Position numbers and translations under genes: made by a program. From Mucilaginibacter sp. (GTDB taxonomy: Bacteria > Bacteroidota > Bacteroidia > Sphingobacteriales > Sphingobacteriaceae), in NCBI RefSeq assembly GCF_025359345.1, contig NZ_JANYGQ010000015.1:248001-312000 (forward strand): a stretch of DNA of 64,000 nucleotides, in the 5' to 3' direction. The notes beneath the pieces were generated by a model. It did no database searches. It had not been told where the DNA came from and worked only from the letters and a program-made list of their open reading frames with translations. Of this stretch, positions 23,372-32,063 are shown piece after piece. Position 1 is the first letter of the stretch. The number at the start of each line of letters is the position of its first letter.

Positions 23372-24040
23372 TTATTTTTCCGACGGGTTCTTCTTCCCTT
23401 CGCTCAGCTTTTCAACCAATTTTACCAGCCTTTCATTTTTTGTTTTTTCCTGTTTGGCAGAAAGTATCCATACCACATATTCCTTTTTGTTGCTGTAGGA
23501 TAGCTTTTGATAAAACTCCATAGCCGCTGGCTCATTGGCCAACACCTGCTGCATTTCGTCGGGCAGTTTTATTTGTTTGTTGTCAACGTCGATGTAGTTG
23601 GCATAGTCGTTTTTCTTAATTTCCTCATTGCACGAGTCAGATACCTTTGACTGCCCCCTGGGCCTGAAACGTAAAGCCGTCCATATATTATTAATAGCAG
23701 CGGCTGCAACGCCATTGTAACCATACCTATCCAATTCGTCCCAACTGCTCATCATCTCTAAATCCGATGGTATACCCGAACTTTTTTTAGGATAAGTAAC
23801 CCAAAAAACCGTGTCAGACTTTAATATCGGCATTATAGTTTTTAAGCTGTCGATCAGCTCGCCGCTATTTTTTACGAAAAGCTGCACGCCGTCAAATTCG
23901 CCCACTGTGTTAAAATTTGCTACAACACCTTCGGGCAGCGGTTCCAATACTGCAAGATAATCCTCCGGCGCATCATAAAACAGCCAGTTTTTTCCGGGCT
24001 TTATCAGTAATTTTTTGGCAACAGCGCTTATTGTATGCAT
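23372..24040 (-). CDS. YdeI/OmdA-like protein with DUF3052-like N-terminal half
   Basis: The 222-residue soluble protein has an N-terminal region like DUF3052 (KKLLIKPGKNWLFYDAPEDY, then FWVTYPKKSSGIPSDL) and a C-terminal YdeI/OmpD-associated region (IDVDNKQIKLPDEMQQVL, then FYQKLSYSNKKEYVVWI, AKQEKTKNERLVKLVEKL). The second family is sometimes called bacteriocin-protection protein, but no role is established in Bacteroidota. The gene has a promoter of its own at 24064-24100 and ends in a charged tail. Confidence 0.8.
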   Translation of the reverse strand: MHTISAVAKKLLIKPGKNWLFYDAPEDYLAVLEPLPEGVVANFNTVGEFDGVQLFVKNSGELIDSLKTIMPILKSDTVFWVTYPKKSSGIPSDLEMMSSWDELDRYGYNGVAAAAINNIWTALRFRPRGQSKVSDSCNEEIKKNDYANYIDVDNKQIKLPDEMQQVLANEPAAMEFYQKLSYSNKKEYVVWILSAKQEKTKNERLVKLVEKLSEGKKNPSEK

Positions 24041-24063
24041 AGCTTATAGTTTGGTGGTTATAG

Positions 24064-24100
24064 CAAATGTAGTAAGGCTGATTCTTATCTTTACAAAAAA
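24064..24100 (-). promoter_or_regulatory. Promoter of the YdeI-like gene
   Basis: On the minus strand TTTTTTG (RC of 24094-24100) is followed after 22 bases by TACATTTG (RC of 24064-24071), an exact TANNTTTG match, 23 bases upstream of the start codon. The spacer is slightly longer than usual. Confidence 0.55.
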
Positions 24101-24195
24101 TTAACGCCAGGGCAAAATATAGCAATAATGAAGAAGCGGCGGGCACCCGGATAGGGCAATACAAACGCCCAGATCGCGAAACTGTTACTAATAGA

Positions 24196-24804
24196 ATGAA
24201 ATATACAGACATAGACAGCCGCAAACAGGCATTTATATTTGAATTGGACGATGTGCTTTACCCCGAAAAAGACTATTTATTCCAGGTTTATTACCTTTTT
24301 GCCGGCCTTTTGGAATATACCACACTTATTGATGCCAAGCAGACAACCGACGTGATGGTAAACACGTATATAAATGAAGGAAAGGAGTTTGTTTTTGACA
24401 GGTTGAAGGAAAAACTTAACATTGACGAAAAACATCGTGGCAATTTAAAACACCTTATGGTTACCGCAAAACTGCCTTTAAAGCTACTGTTGTACCAAAA
24501 TATGTTAAATTTGCTACAGGACATTGTTGTTGACCGCAAAAAAATATTCATTGTAACCAACGGCGACCCGGCAAAACAACTGAATAAGATCAAACAGACA
24601 GAATGGCACGGGCTTGAACAATATTTAATAGTTTATTTTACTGATGAAAGTAAGCCAAAGCCAGATACCGATGCCATTGATATGTTAATAAAAGAACATA
24701 ACTTGCAAAGGCGGGATATAGTGATGATAGAAAATGCTGAAATTGACCGGCTTTGCGCCGAATCCAGTGGCATTGATTATATAAATGTAAACGAATTTTT
24801 ATAA
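24196..24804 (+). CDS. HAD-like protein with altered catalytic motifs
   Basis: The 202-residue protein has the HAD layout: motif I FIFELDDVLYP at 13-23, a helical cap, motif II IVTNGD with Thr121, Lys in SKPKPD at 152-157 and motif IV VMIENAEID at 176-184. In motif I the first Asp, the nucleophile, is Glu16 (E-L-D in place of D-x-D), and motif IV has EN in place of GD. Phosphatase activity is therefore doubtful. It may be a binding protein derived from a phosphoglycolate-phosphatase-like enzyme. It is a single gene, divergent from the YdeI-like gene. Confidence 0.8.
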   Translation: MKYTDIDSRKQAFIFELDDVLYPEKDYLFQVYYLFAGLLEYTTLIDAKQTTDVMVNTYINEGKEFVFDRLKEKLNIDEKHRGNLKHLMVTAKLPLKLLLYQNMLNLLQDIVVDRKKIFIVTNGDPAKQLNKIKQTEWHGLEQYLIVYFTDESKPKPDTDAIDMLIKEHNLQRRDIVMIENAEIDRLCAESSGIDYINVNEFL

Positions 24805-24876
24805 GTAAAACCATAACATACTTTGCTTATTTTCGTTAAATAGCCTATTCATTCGAAATAACTTATATTCATTAAT

Positions 24877-26481
24877 ATGAAAAAAATATTTTACTTAATT
24901 TTAGTTGTTGCAGCAGTAGCTGTGTCATCATGTAAGAAGAACAGCAAAGGCAGTGGGGGGACTACACCCACCGATCCCACGCAGCCGTCAAAAACGGGCA
25001 CGGTAATACAATTGGCACAGGATTCCATTTGGCTATACGCTAAAGAGGCTTATTTGTGGAATGACCAGTTACCCACTTATGCAACATTTAAACCACGCTC
25101 GTTCACTAATGCAGCGCCGCTAACCGCTTTGTCTAACGAGTTGGACGCACTGTCGCAGTATGCAATCAATCCCGCTACCAACAAGCCATACGAGTATTAT
25201 AAATACGATCCCGGTCGCGCTAAATATTCGTTTATTGACGATGGCACCGAAACCGGCGCGTTGAATGGAACTAAAGGCGATTTTGGTTTTGATTATAATT
25301 ACCAGGCAGTTAACGATGTGCGCATTGTGTACGTATACCCTGGTTCACCGGCCGGGCTCGCAGGTTTAAGGCGTGGCTACGAGATCATGAGTGTCAATAA
25401 CAACACCAAACTTTCCTACGACGGCGTATCAGGCGGCACTACCTATGGTGATGGCTCCGGTACCAATATCAACTTTTTATACAACTCAGTTTTCAATAGC
25501 GGTAACATTAAAATGACGGTTAAAAAGCCCGATGGCTCAACATTTGATGTTAACTTTGCTGCTGCAAATTATAACGTAAACCCGGTTTTAAAAGATACTG
25601 TTCTTGATCTGGGCAGCGGTAAAAAACTGGGATACTTTGTATTTAACAGTTTTACCTCAGATGCAAATGCCGACCCTAAACTTGATGCCGTTTTTGCAAA
25701 ATTTACCGCTGCAGGGGTTACGGATGTCGCAGTTGATTTACGCTATAACGGTGGTGGTTATGTTTCAACAGCCGAGTATATCGACAATTACCTGGTGCCG
25801 ACTGCAAAAAACAATACGTTAATGTATAACACCTATTTTAACAGCATCCTGTCGTCGAACAGCGAAACGCTATTAAAAAACCAGGTAAGGAAAGACAACA
25901 CCGGCGCTTTATATAACCTGTCGCAAATTGACTACTCATTAAATTCGCCATATAATACGCCGAAATTTGCAAAAATGGGAAATTTAAACGTAGGCCGCGT
26001 GTTCTTTATCATAACCGGAGGCACAGCCTCGGCAAGCGAGCTTACCATTAATAACTTGCGCCCGGTACTGGATGTTGAACTGGTTGGCGAAACAAGCTAT
26101 GGCAAACCGGTTGGCTTCTTTGATATAGGAATCAACAAATACACAATGTTTACCCCTGAGTTTTCGACCAAAAACTCGGCAAATCAAGGAGATTACTTCG
26201 ACGGGTTTACCCCTGGCACTACCGGCCTTCCGGGAGTAAACGACTTCGACGATTACACCAAAGATTTTGGCGACCCCACAGAAAAATTATTGGGACACAT
26301 AATCTCAAAGATAACTACGAACACTTACGGCGTGACTACAAAGGTTATTCAAAGCGTTGACCCGGCCAAGCGAACTTTCTCACTTGCCGAATCGCGCGAC
26401 AAAACTATGCTGCTTAACAAAAGTAAGTTTACAGGAATGTTATTTAACTTCAAGAAAGTACAGCTCAAGCCTAAAAAATAA
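24877..26481 (+). CDS. S41 family C-terminal-processing peptidase, lipoprotein
   Basis: The 534-residue product has a lipoprotein signal (VAAVAVSSCKKN) and a Gly/Thr/Pro linker. A PDZ-like region follows at about 145-235 (VYPGSPAGLAGLRRGYEIMSVN). The peptidase_S41 domain runs about 250-430: LGYFVFNSF, VDLRYNGGGYV, then the catalytic Ser in GGTASASELT near residue 385 and the Lys in GETSYGKPVGF. It should cleave proteins in the periplasm or at the surface. A strong terminator follows at 26519-26566. Confidence 0.92.
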   Translation: MKKIFYLILVVAAVAVSSCKKNSKGSGGTTPTDPTQPSKTGTVIQLAQDSIWLYAKEAYLWNDQLPTYATFKPRSFTNAAPLTALSNELDALSQYAINPATNKPYEYYKYDPGRAKYSFIDDGTETGALNGTKGDFGFDYNYQAVNDVRIVYVYPGSPAGLAGLRRGYEIMSVNNNTKLSYDGVSGGTTYGDGSGTNINFLYNSVFNSGNIKMTVKKPDGSTFDVNFAAANYNVNPVLKDTVLDLGSGKKLGYFVFNSFTSDANADPKLDAVFAKFTAAGVTDVAVDLRYNGGGYVSTAEYIDNYLVPTAKNNTLMYNTYFNSILSSNSETLLKNQVRKDNTGALYNLSQIDYSLNSPYNTPKFAKMGNLNVGRVFFIITGGTASASELTINNLRPVLDVELVGETSYGKPVGFFDIGINKYTMFTPEFSTKNSANQGDYFDGFTPGTTGLPGVNDFDDYTKDFGDPTEKLLGHIISKITTNTYGVTTKVIQSVDPAKRTFSLAESRDKTMLLNKSKFTGMLFNFKKVQLKPKK

Positions 26482-26518
26482 GGTAAAAGCTGAAAGCGAA
26501 AAGCAGAAAGCCTAATAC

Positions 26519-26566
26519 AAAAGCCGAAACAAAGAAGCAAACGCTTCAAAGTTTCGGCTTTTTTAG
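26519..26566. terminator. Bidirectional terminator between the S41 peptidase gene and smc
   Basis: AAAAGCCGAAAC (26519-26530) pairs perfectly with GTTTCGGCTTTT (26551-26562), and the loop holds a second perfect stem GAAGC-AAAC-GCTTC. T-rich on one side and A-rich on the other, it can end both convergent transcripts. Confidence 0.88.
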
Positions 26567-26611
26567 TTTTGGTCGCTCAACACCTTCGGCTTTGCTCTTT
26601 AAGCTTTCGGC

Positions 26612-29600
26612 TTAATCCACCAATTCCCTCAAATCTACCGCCACCACCCTCGATATGCCTTGCTCAACCATGGTTACGCCGTAAATAATATCGGTACTGG
26701 CGATAGTGCGCTTATTGTGGCTGATGATGATAAACTGCGAGTCTTTGGAAAACTCCCTGATGATGTTGTTAAACTTGTCGATGTTGGTATCATCAAGCGG
26801 GGCATCAACCTCATCAAAAATACAGAATGGCGCCGGTTTTAGCAGGTAGAGCGAAAATAGTATAGCTGTTGCTGTCAATGTCTTTTCGCCACCCGATAGC
26901 TGGTTGATTGACAGCGGCCGTTTACCTTTAGGTTTAGCTATAATGTCAATATCAGATTCAAGCGGGCGCAACGGATCGCTTAGTATCAGGTCACACGAGT
27001 CCTCTTCGTTAAACAACGACCTGAACACTTTTATAAAATTTTCGCGCACCAACGTGAACGATGTCATGAATTTTTCTTTCGCCGTATCGTCAATTTCTTG
27101 TATGGTTGCCAGCAGCGAGGCTTTGGCATCGCTTAAATCCTTCTTTTGGGCTTGTATAAAGGTATAACGTTCATTCATCTCGTTATAAGCCTCAACAGCA
27201 AGCGGGTTTATTGCGCCAAACTCATCAAGGCGTTTCTTTAGTTTCTCCGCTTTGTCGCGTATTTCATGTTCGTTTTCACCTTCTCCTACTTCGGTTTCGG
27301 GCAAATCCTGTATATCTATATTAAACTCAACCGAAAGCCTTTCTTTAAGTGCATTAAGTTCCAGCTTTAGGTTGTTGCGTTGATCCTTCAGCTCATTTTC
27401 TATAATTTCAGCATTATCTTTTTTGCGTCTTAATACTGTGATTTCCTCTTCGGTTTCCGAAATCTTTCCCCGCCATGCGTAGTATTCCTGTTCGGCCTGT
27501 TGGGTAGCTTTTTCAAGCAGATCCTTTTGTTCATACATCCCCAGCAGATCATCGTCCGAATTATCGGCCTGCTGCAGGTTTTCCTGTATGGCAAGTTTAA
27601 CTTTCTCCAATTCCCCGCTGTTGACCTTTATCCGGCCTTCCAGATTTTCTTTTTGCGATTCGCGGTAGTCCAAATCCTTCACCAAACCCGATACCTTATT
27701 TTGCTGCTGGTGAAAGCGGATATTCTCCTGGTTATAAGCACTTGATTTTACCGACACAAACTCATTCAGCTCATTAAAAGCCAATTGTTTTTCGGTAAAC
27801 AATTCGCTTTGCTCCTGCTTTTGGGCCTTCAAATCTTCCAGTAGTGGTAACAGGGCTATCGTTTCCTCTTTAATGCTGGCTATTTTACGGGCTATATCTT
27901 CCTTTCGGTTAAGGCTGTTTTCAATAAAAGTCTGGTATTGTTCCTGGCGAGTTTTAACGGTAACCAGCTCAGTATTCAGCAAGTTTAACTCGTGCTGTTT
28001 TTGTTTTATCTCGGCAGCTTTCCCGGCAGCTTTTAATTCGCCCAGTTTAGTGTGCAGCCTGTCGAAACGTTCTTTAAGCTCATGCACCTCAACATCTATC
28101 AATTTTATTACCTTCAGCAGTGCTTCCAGGTTTTTTGCCCGGCCTATACGCTTACCCTCAAACAGCCCCACCGATCCGCCCGCCATGGCATGCTTCGATT
28201 TATTAAACTTGCCGCTTTTCCCAATTAACACTACACCCTCGGGCAGAGTGGCATTGTTAAGCGCGCTGTCGCTTTCATCATTAACTAAATAAACGTTCTT
28301 CAGCAGGTGCTCGCAAAGGGGTTGGTATTGTTTTTCAACCTCTACCACGTTTAAGGCAGGTATTGCGCCTTCCAGTTCCAGCTTCTCCGAAAAGCTTTGA
28401 ATGGTTTCATAACTATCCAGCACAAAAAACTGCGCCCGGCCCTGCGCTGCCTTACTTAGCAGGTTGATGGCCTTGATAGCTTCGTTATAGCTTTCAACCA
28501 CGTAGTGGTTCATCAGCGGCTCCAGGTAGTTTTCAATTGCCACCCGGTATTCCTCGCGGCAAAACAAGATATCGCTAAACAGTGGCGCGCTTTTAGACCA
28601 CTCCGTATTCTTCTTTAAAAACCGTATCGACTCCGGGAAGCCTTCCAAATTATCAACCATACTCTTGGTAAGGTTGTATTCATTTTGCTTGGCATCCAGC
28701 TTGCGGCTCTCTTTGATAATGGTTTCTTGTACGGTATTCAGTTCCGTTTCGGTGGCTGTTATCTGCTCCTGCAGTTTAGTCTCAAACTCAACTACCTGGT
28801 TATAGTCTTTTTCGGCGACCTCAACTTTTTCAAGCAAGCCGTCAACGGCAACGTTAAAATGCGAAAGCTCTGCTTCTTTGCTGCTGGCATCTTCCATATT
28901 ACGCTGTGCTTCCTGCTCCAGCGCCTGTTCCTGTATCTTTAAAATATCAAGGTCCTTTTCGGCCTTGTATGCCTGGTTTTGCAGGCGGGTGTTAATATTG
29001 GTAAGTTCAGCGAGCTCGCCCCGGGCTTCTGACTGTTGGGCCCTTAATTCATCAACAGCTTCTTTTAAATCAGTTACCTGGGCTATTACCTTTTGCAGAT
29101 TTTCGTCCTCCTGCATTTTTTCTTCCGACAGGCGCTTGATGTTATAAAGCACATGGTTAAACTGGGTTTTATCCTTGTCCAGTTCTTCGGTTAACCGTGC
29201 TTCCTTATCCTGCTGAAATTTCAGCTGCTCATTCTTTATCTTTTTCTCGCTTTCGTAGGCGCGTATTTTTGATACATATTCGTTGGTAGCTTTCTGCTGC
29301 ACCGACAGGTTTTTCTCTTTGGTAAGGCTGTCCAGCTTTTGCTGCTGCAGAAATGCCTCCAGTGTATCAATCTGGCTTACTATCCCCGATTTACCTTGCT
29401 TGTGCTTTTGCTCCTGTTCCTCAATCCGGGCTAACGATTCGCTAAAGGATGCAATCCTGAACGATGCCAGGGTAATGCTCAGTGCTTTGTATTGTTCTTT
29501 TATCTGGTAGTAACGCTCTGTTTTCTTGGCTTGGTTCTCCAGCGTTTTGAGGTTTTTCTCAATTTCAAAAAGCAGGTCCTCCACCCTTTCCAAATCAGCC

Positions 29601-30154
29601 TCGGTATCCTTCAGCTTGGTAAAAGTTTGCTTTTTACGCAGTTTATATTTTGATATGCCCGATGCTTCCTCGAACAAATTACGGCGCGAGCCTTCTTTAT
29701 TGGTGATGATCTCGTCGATCATCTTCAGTTCGATGATGGAGTACGAATCTGCGCCGATACCCGTGTCCAAAAACAAATCGGTAATATCCTTTAACCGGCA
29801 TTGCACATCATTCAACCGGTATTCGCTTTCGCCGGTTCGGTATAGTCTCCGCGTAAGGGTTACCTGCGAAAAATCAGTTGGCAATATATTTTTGGTATTG
29901 TCAAAAGTCAGCGAAACTTCGGCGAGGTTGGCAGCCTTGCGACTTTTGGTACCGTTAAAAATAACGTTGTCCATTTTCTCCGACCTGAGCATACGGGTAC
30001 TTTGCTCGCCCAGCACCCAGCGGATGGAGTCCACCACGTTTGATTTTCCACAGCCGTTAGGACCCACAATTGCAGTTACACCCTCGTTAAAATTAATCGT
30101 AATCTTATCGCCAAAACTTTTAAATCCCTTGATTTCTAACTTTGTAAGCTGCAT
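26612..30154 (-). CDS. smc: Chromosome segregation protein SMC
   Basis: The 1180-residue protein has the full SMC layout: N-terminal ATPase half with Walker A GPNGCGKSN (31-39), long coiled coil (about 170-500), hinge (about 520-640, with FPESIRFLKKN and GGSVGLFEGKRIGRAKN), returning coiled coil, and the C-terminal half with signature LSGGEKTL, Walker B FCIFDEVDAPLDD and the D/H loop ISHNKRT. It forms the ring-shaped condensin core that organises the chromosome; the ScpA/ScpB partners are not in the window. A long opposite-strand open frame over its 5' end (29526-30221) is a shadow. Confidence 0.97.
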   Translation of the reverse strand: MQLTKLEIKGFKSFGDKITINFNEGVTAIVGPNGCGKSNVVDSIRWVLGEQSTRMLRSEKMDNVIFNGTKSRKAANLAEVSLTFDNTKNILPTDFSQVTLTRRLYRTGESEYRLNDVQCRLKDITDLFLDTGIGADSYSIIELKMIDEIITNKEGSRRNLFEEASGISKYKLRKKQTFTKLKDTEADLERVEDLLFEIEKNLKTLENQAKKTERYYQIKEQYKALSITLASFRIASFSESLARIEEQEQKHKQGKSGIVSQIDTLEAFLQQQKLDSLTKEKNLSVQQKATNEYVSKIRAYESEKKIKNEQLKFQQDKEARLTEELDKDKTQFNHVLYNIKRLSEEKMQEDENLQKVIAQVTDLKEAVDELRAQQSEARGELAELTNINTRLQNQAYKAEKDLDILKIQEQALEQEAQRNMEDASSKEAELSHFNVAVDGLLEKVEVAEKDYNQVVEFETKLQEQITATETELNTVQETIIKESRKLDAKQNEYNLTKSMVDNLEGFPESIRFLKKNTEWSKSAPLFSDILFCREEYRVAIENYLEPLMNHYVVESYNEAIKAINLLSKAAQGRAQFFVLDSYETIQSFSEKLELEGAIPALNVVEVEKQYQPLCEHLLKNVYLVNDESDSALNNATLPEGVVLIGKSGKFNKSKHAMAGGSVGLFEGKRIGRAKNLEALLKVIKLIDVEVHELKERFDRLHTKLGELKAAGKAAEIKQKQHELNLLNTELVTVKTRQEQYQTFIENSLNRKEDIARKIASIKEETIALLPLLEDLKAQKQEQSELFTEKQLAFNELNEFVSVKSSAYNQENIRFHQQQNKVSGLVKDLDYRESQKENLEGRIKVNSGELEKVKLAIQENLQQADNSDDDLLGMYEQKDLLEKATQQAEQEYYAWRGKISETEEEITVLRRKKDNAEIIENELKDQRNNLKLELNALKERLSVEFNIDIQDLPETEVGEGENEHEIRDKAEKLKKRLDEFGAINPLAVEAYNEMNERYTFIQAQKKDLSDAKASLLATIQEIDDTAKEKFMTSFTLVRENFIKVFRSLFNEEDSCDLILSDPLRPLESDIDIIAKPKGKRPLSINQLSGGEKTLTATAILFSLYLLKPAPFCIFDEVDAPLDDTNIDKFNNIIREFSKDSQFIIISHNKRTIASTDIIYGVTMVEQGISRVVAVDLRELVD

Positions 30155-30189
30155 TTACGTCGTACCCGTCCTTAAATTTTCGAACCTTC

Positions 30190-30239
30190 AAAGTAATCAT
30201 AAAAAAATCATTTTTCTATGATTTTTTTATGATTACTTT
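30190..30239. repeat. Perfect 22-bp AT-rich palindrome upstream of smc
   Basis: AAAGTAATCATAAAAAAATC and two more bases (30190-30211) are exactly complementary to 30218-30239 across a 6-base loop TTTTCT. It lies 36 bases upstream of the smc start in a divergent promoter gap where no gene ends, so a terminator role is not the obvious reading. A gap-specific word GATTAGAGATTAG follows at 30241-30270. Confidence 0.8.
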
Positions 30240-30428
30240 AGAGATTAGAGGCTGAAGATTAGAGATTAGTTTTACCTAGCCGACCTGCTTTGGGCTGCTT
30301 TAAATCAGGAAGAAAAACACCTGCTTGCGCCAACAAAAAAATCTAAAGCAAAAAAGGATTTGTTTTGTTATACTTTCTCGGATGTAAAGCTTTGGACCTT
30401 TTGCTTTACACTTTTAGTTTAATCCACC

Positions 30429-31067
30429 ATGAAAATAGCAGTATTTGGAGCCACCGGCAATATTGGCAGCCGTGTAATTACTGAAGCCTTAAACCGGGGC
30501 CACGATGTTACCGCGATAATGCGCCATCCAGAAGATTATACCCTGGAGCAACCGCACTTGAAAGTGGCCCGAGGCGACATTTTCAGAACGCAAGATGTAG
30601 AGGCTGCGGTATTTAACCACGATGCTGTTGTAAGCGCCTATAATTTTACAAAAGGCGCTAAGCCCTCAACTATTGTTGAAGTTGCTGAACCGCTTATAAG
30701 CGGCTTAAAACAAGCCGCCGTAAAACGGCTGATAATAGTAGGCGGTGCCGGTAGCCTTGAAGTTGCCCCTGGCCAGCAATTGGTTGATTCACCTGGGTTT
30801 CCACCGGAGTTTAAAGACGCCGCCATGGCCCATCGCGATGCTTTAAAAGTATATCAAAAAGAAAAGGAGCTTGAGTGGACATATATCAGTCCGGCAGCCT
30901 ACATAGAACCCGGTGAACGGAAAGGAAATTTCAGAAGAGGCAAAGACAAACTTCTAACCGACGAAGAAGGCAACAGCCGCATATCGATGGAAGATTTCGC
31001 GGTGGCCATTATTGATGAAATTATGAACCCGCAGCATATAAGGGAACGGTTTACAGTTGGATACTAA
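30429..31067 (+). CDS. NAD(P)-binding oxidoreductase, NmrA/SDR-a type
   Basis: The 212-residue protein opens with the Rossmann motif KIAVFGATGNIGSRVITEAL and later shows VKRLIIVGGAGSLEV and WTYISPAAYIEPGERKG, as in the small NAD(P)-dependent epimerase/dehydratase-like proteins related to biliverdin reductase B and NmrA. The catalytic YxxxK of classical SDRs is absent. The substrate is unknown. It is a single gene convergent with phzF-like 31171-31956. Confidence 0.88.
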   Translation: MKIAVFGATGNIGSRVITEALNRGHDVTAIMRHPEDYTLEQPHLKVARGDIFRTQDVEAAVFNHDAVVSAYNFTKGAKPSTIVEVAEPLISGLKQAAVKRLIIVGGAGSLEVAPGQQLVDSPGFPPEFKDAAMAHRDALKVYQKEKELEWTYISPAAYIEPGERKGNFRRGKDKLLTDEEGNSRISMEDFAVAIIDEIMNPQHIRERFTVGY

Positions 31068-31069
31068 TG

Positions 31070-31173
31070 AATTTCGGATTTTCGATTTCGGAATTAAAAA
31101 GAATTTAATATTTAGAAATCTCAAATTATGCAATTGAGCAAATCCGAAATGGAAAATCCGAATTCCGAAATCA
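31070..31173. repeat. Mirrored ATTTCGGATTTTCG words between convergent genes
   Basis: ATTTCGGATTTTCGATTTCGGAATT (with variants) at 31070-31096 is mirrored by AAATCCGAAATGG and AATCCGAATTCCGAAATC at 31140-31173. The left word starts next to the oxidoreductase stop codon; the right one contains the stop codon of the PhzF gene. It can fold into a long imperfect stem and may end both transcripts. Confidence 0.65.
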
Positions 31174-31956
31174 AATAAAAATCTCTCCTTTTAAATAGGT
31201 TACCGCTTTTCCGCTCATCTGCACACGGTCGCCTTTTAATTCGCACCAAAGCTCACCTTTGCGGGCTGATAACTGGTATGCGTGTAATTTAGTTTTACCC
31301 AATTTATCTGCCCAATAAGGTATAAGGTTGCAATGGGCCGACCCGGTAACCGGATCTTCGGGGATACCCGCGCCGGGAGCAAAAAAGCGGGAAACGAAGT
31401 CGGAATTATCACCGGGCGCGGTAACAATTACGCCAACGGTATCCATTTTTGATAAAGCGAAAAAATCGGGTGATATATCCCGGATGTCGCTTTCTGATTC
31501 ATAAACCAGAAAATAATCCCTCGACCTTAATACTTCGAGGGGCTGTTTTTCGCCCAAGGCCTCTACTAGGCCAACCGGGGCATCGATATGAATTGGCGGC
31601 CTCGATGGGAAGTCCATCTCGTATTTATCGCCATCCTTTTTTACTGTAAGCGTGCCTGCTTTTACAGTTTCGAAATGTATTTCATCCCCGTTATGTCCTA
31701 ACTGGGTAAACAAAATATGCGCAGATGCCAGCGTGGCATGGCCGCACAAATCAATTTCATATTCGGGGGTAAACCAGCGTAGCTTATAACCGTTGTCGTT
31801 TTTTACAAAAAAAGCGGTCTCAGCTAAATTATTTTCAATAGCAATAGTTTGCATCAGGTTATCAGGCAACCATTTATCCAACGGACAAATAGCAGCCGGG
31901 TTGCCGCCAAATAACTTATCGGTAAAAGCATCAGCCTGGTATATAGGTATTGTCAT
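31171..31956 (-). CDS. PhzF family isomerase-like protein
   Basis: The 261-residue protein matches PhzF: IYQADAFTDKLFGGNPAAIC at the start with the catalytic-region AENNLAET-like motif AIENNLAETAFFV (catalytic Glu), RWFTPEYEIDLCGHATLA, and the C-terminal half with FFAPGAGIPEDPVTGSAHC. Family members have a diaminopimelate-epimerase-like double fold and isomerise or epimerise small acids; most are of unknown substrate. No phenazine genes are near, so it is not part of such a pathway. Confidence 0.92.
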   Translation of the reverse strand: MTIPIYQADAFTDKLFGGNPAAICPLDKWLPDNLMQTIAIENNLAETAFFVKNDNGYKLRWFTPEYEIDLCGHATLASAHILFTQLGHNGDEIHFETVKAGTLTVKKDGDKYEMDFPSRPPIHIDAPVGLVEALGEKQPLEVLRSRDYFLVYESESDIRDISPDFFALSKMDTVGVIVTAPGDNSDFVSRFFAPGAGIPEDPVTGSAHCNLIPYWADKLGKTKLHAYQLSARKGELWCELKGDRVQMSGKAVTYLKGEIFI

Positions 31957-32063
31957 CGTTTTTTTGATAAACGCTAAAGGTAAAAGGTTTTTTTAAATTG
32001 CGGAAGTCGGAATGCCAATTGTGAAATGAATTAAATGAAATCTTCTCTGCTTCCGCATCGCAC

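Noticed and set aside
29526..30221. 231-codon open frame opposite the smc start
   Set aside because: It is a Ser/Leu-rich mirror of the smc ATPase region and runs over its conserved Walker A; it is a shadow.
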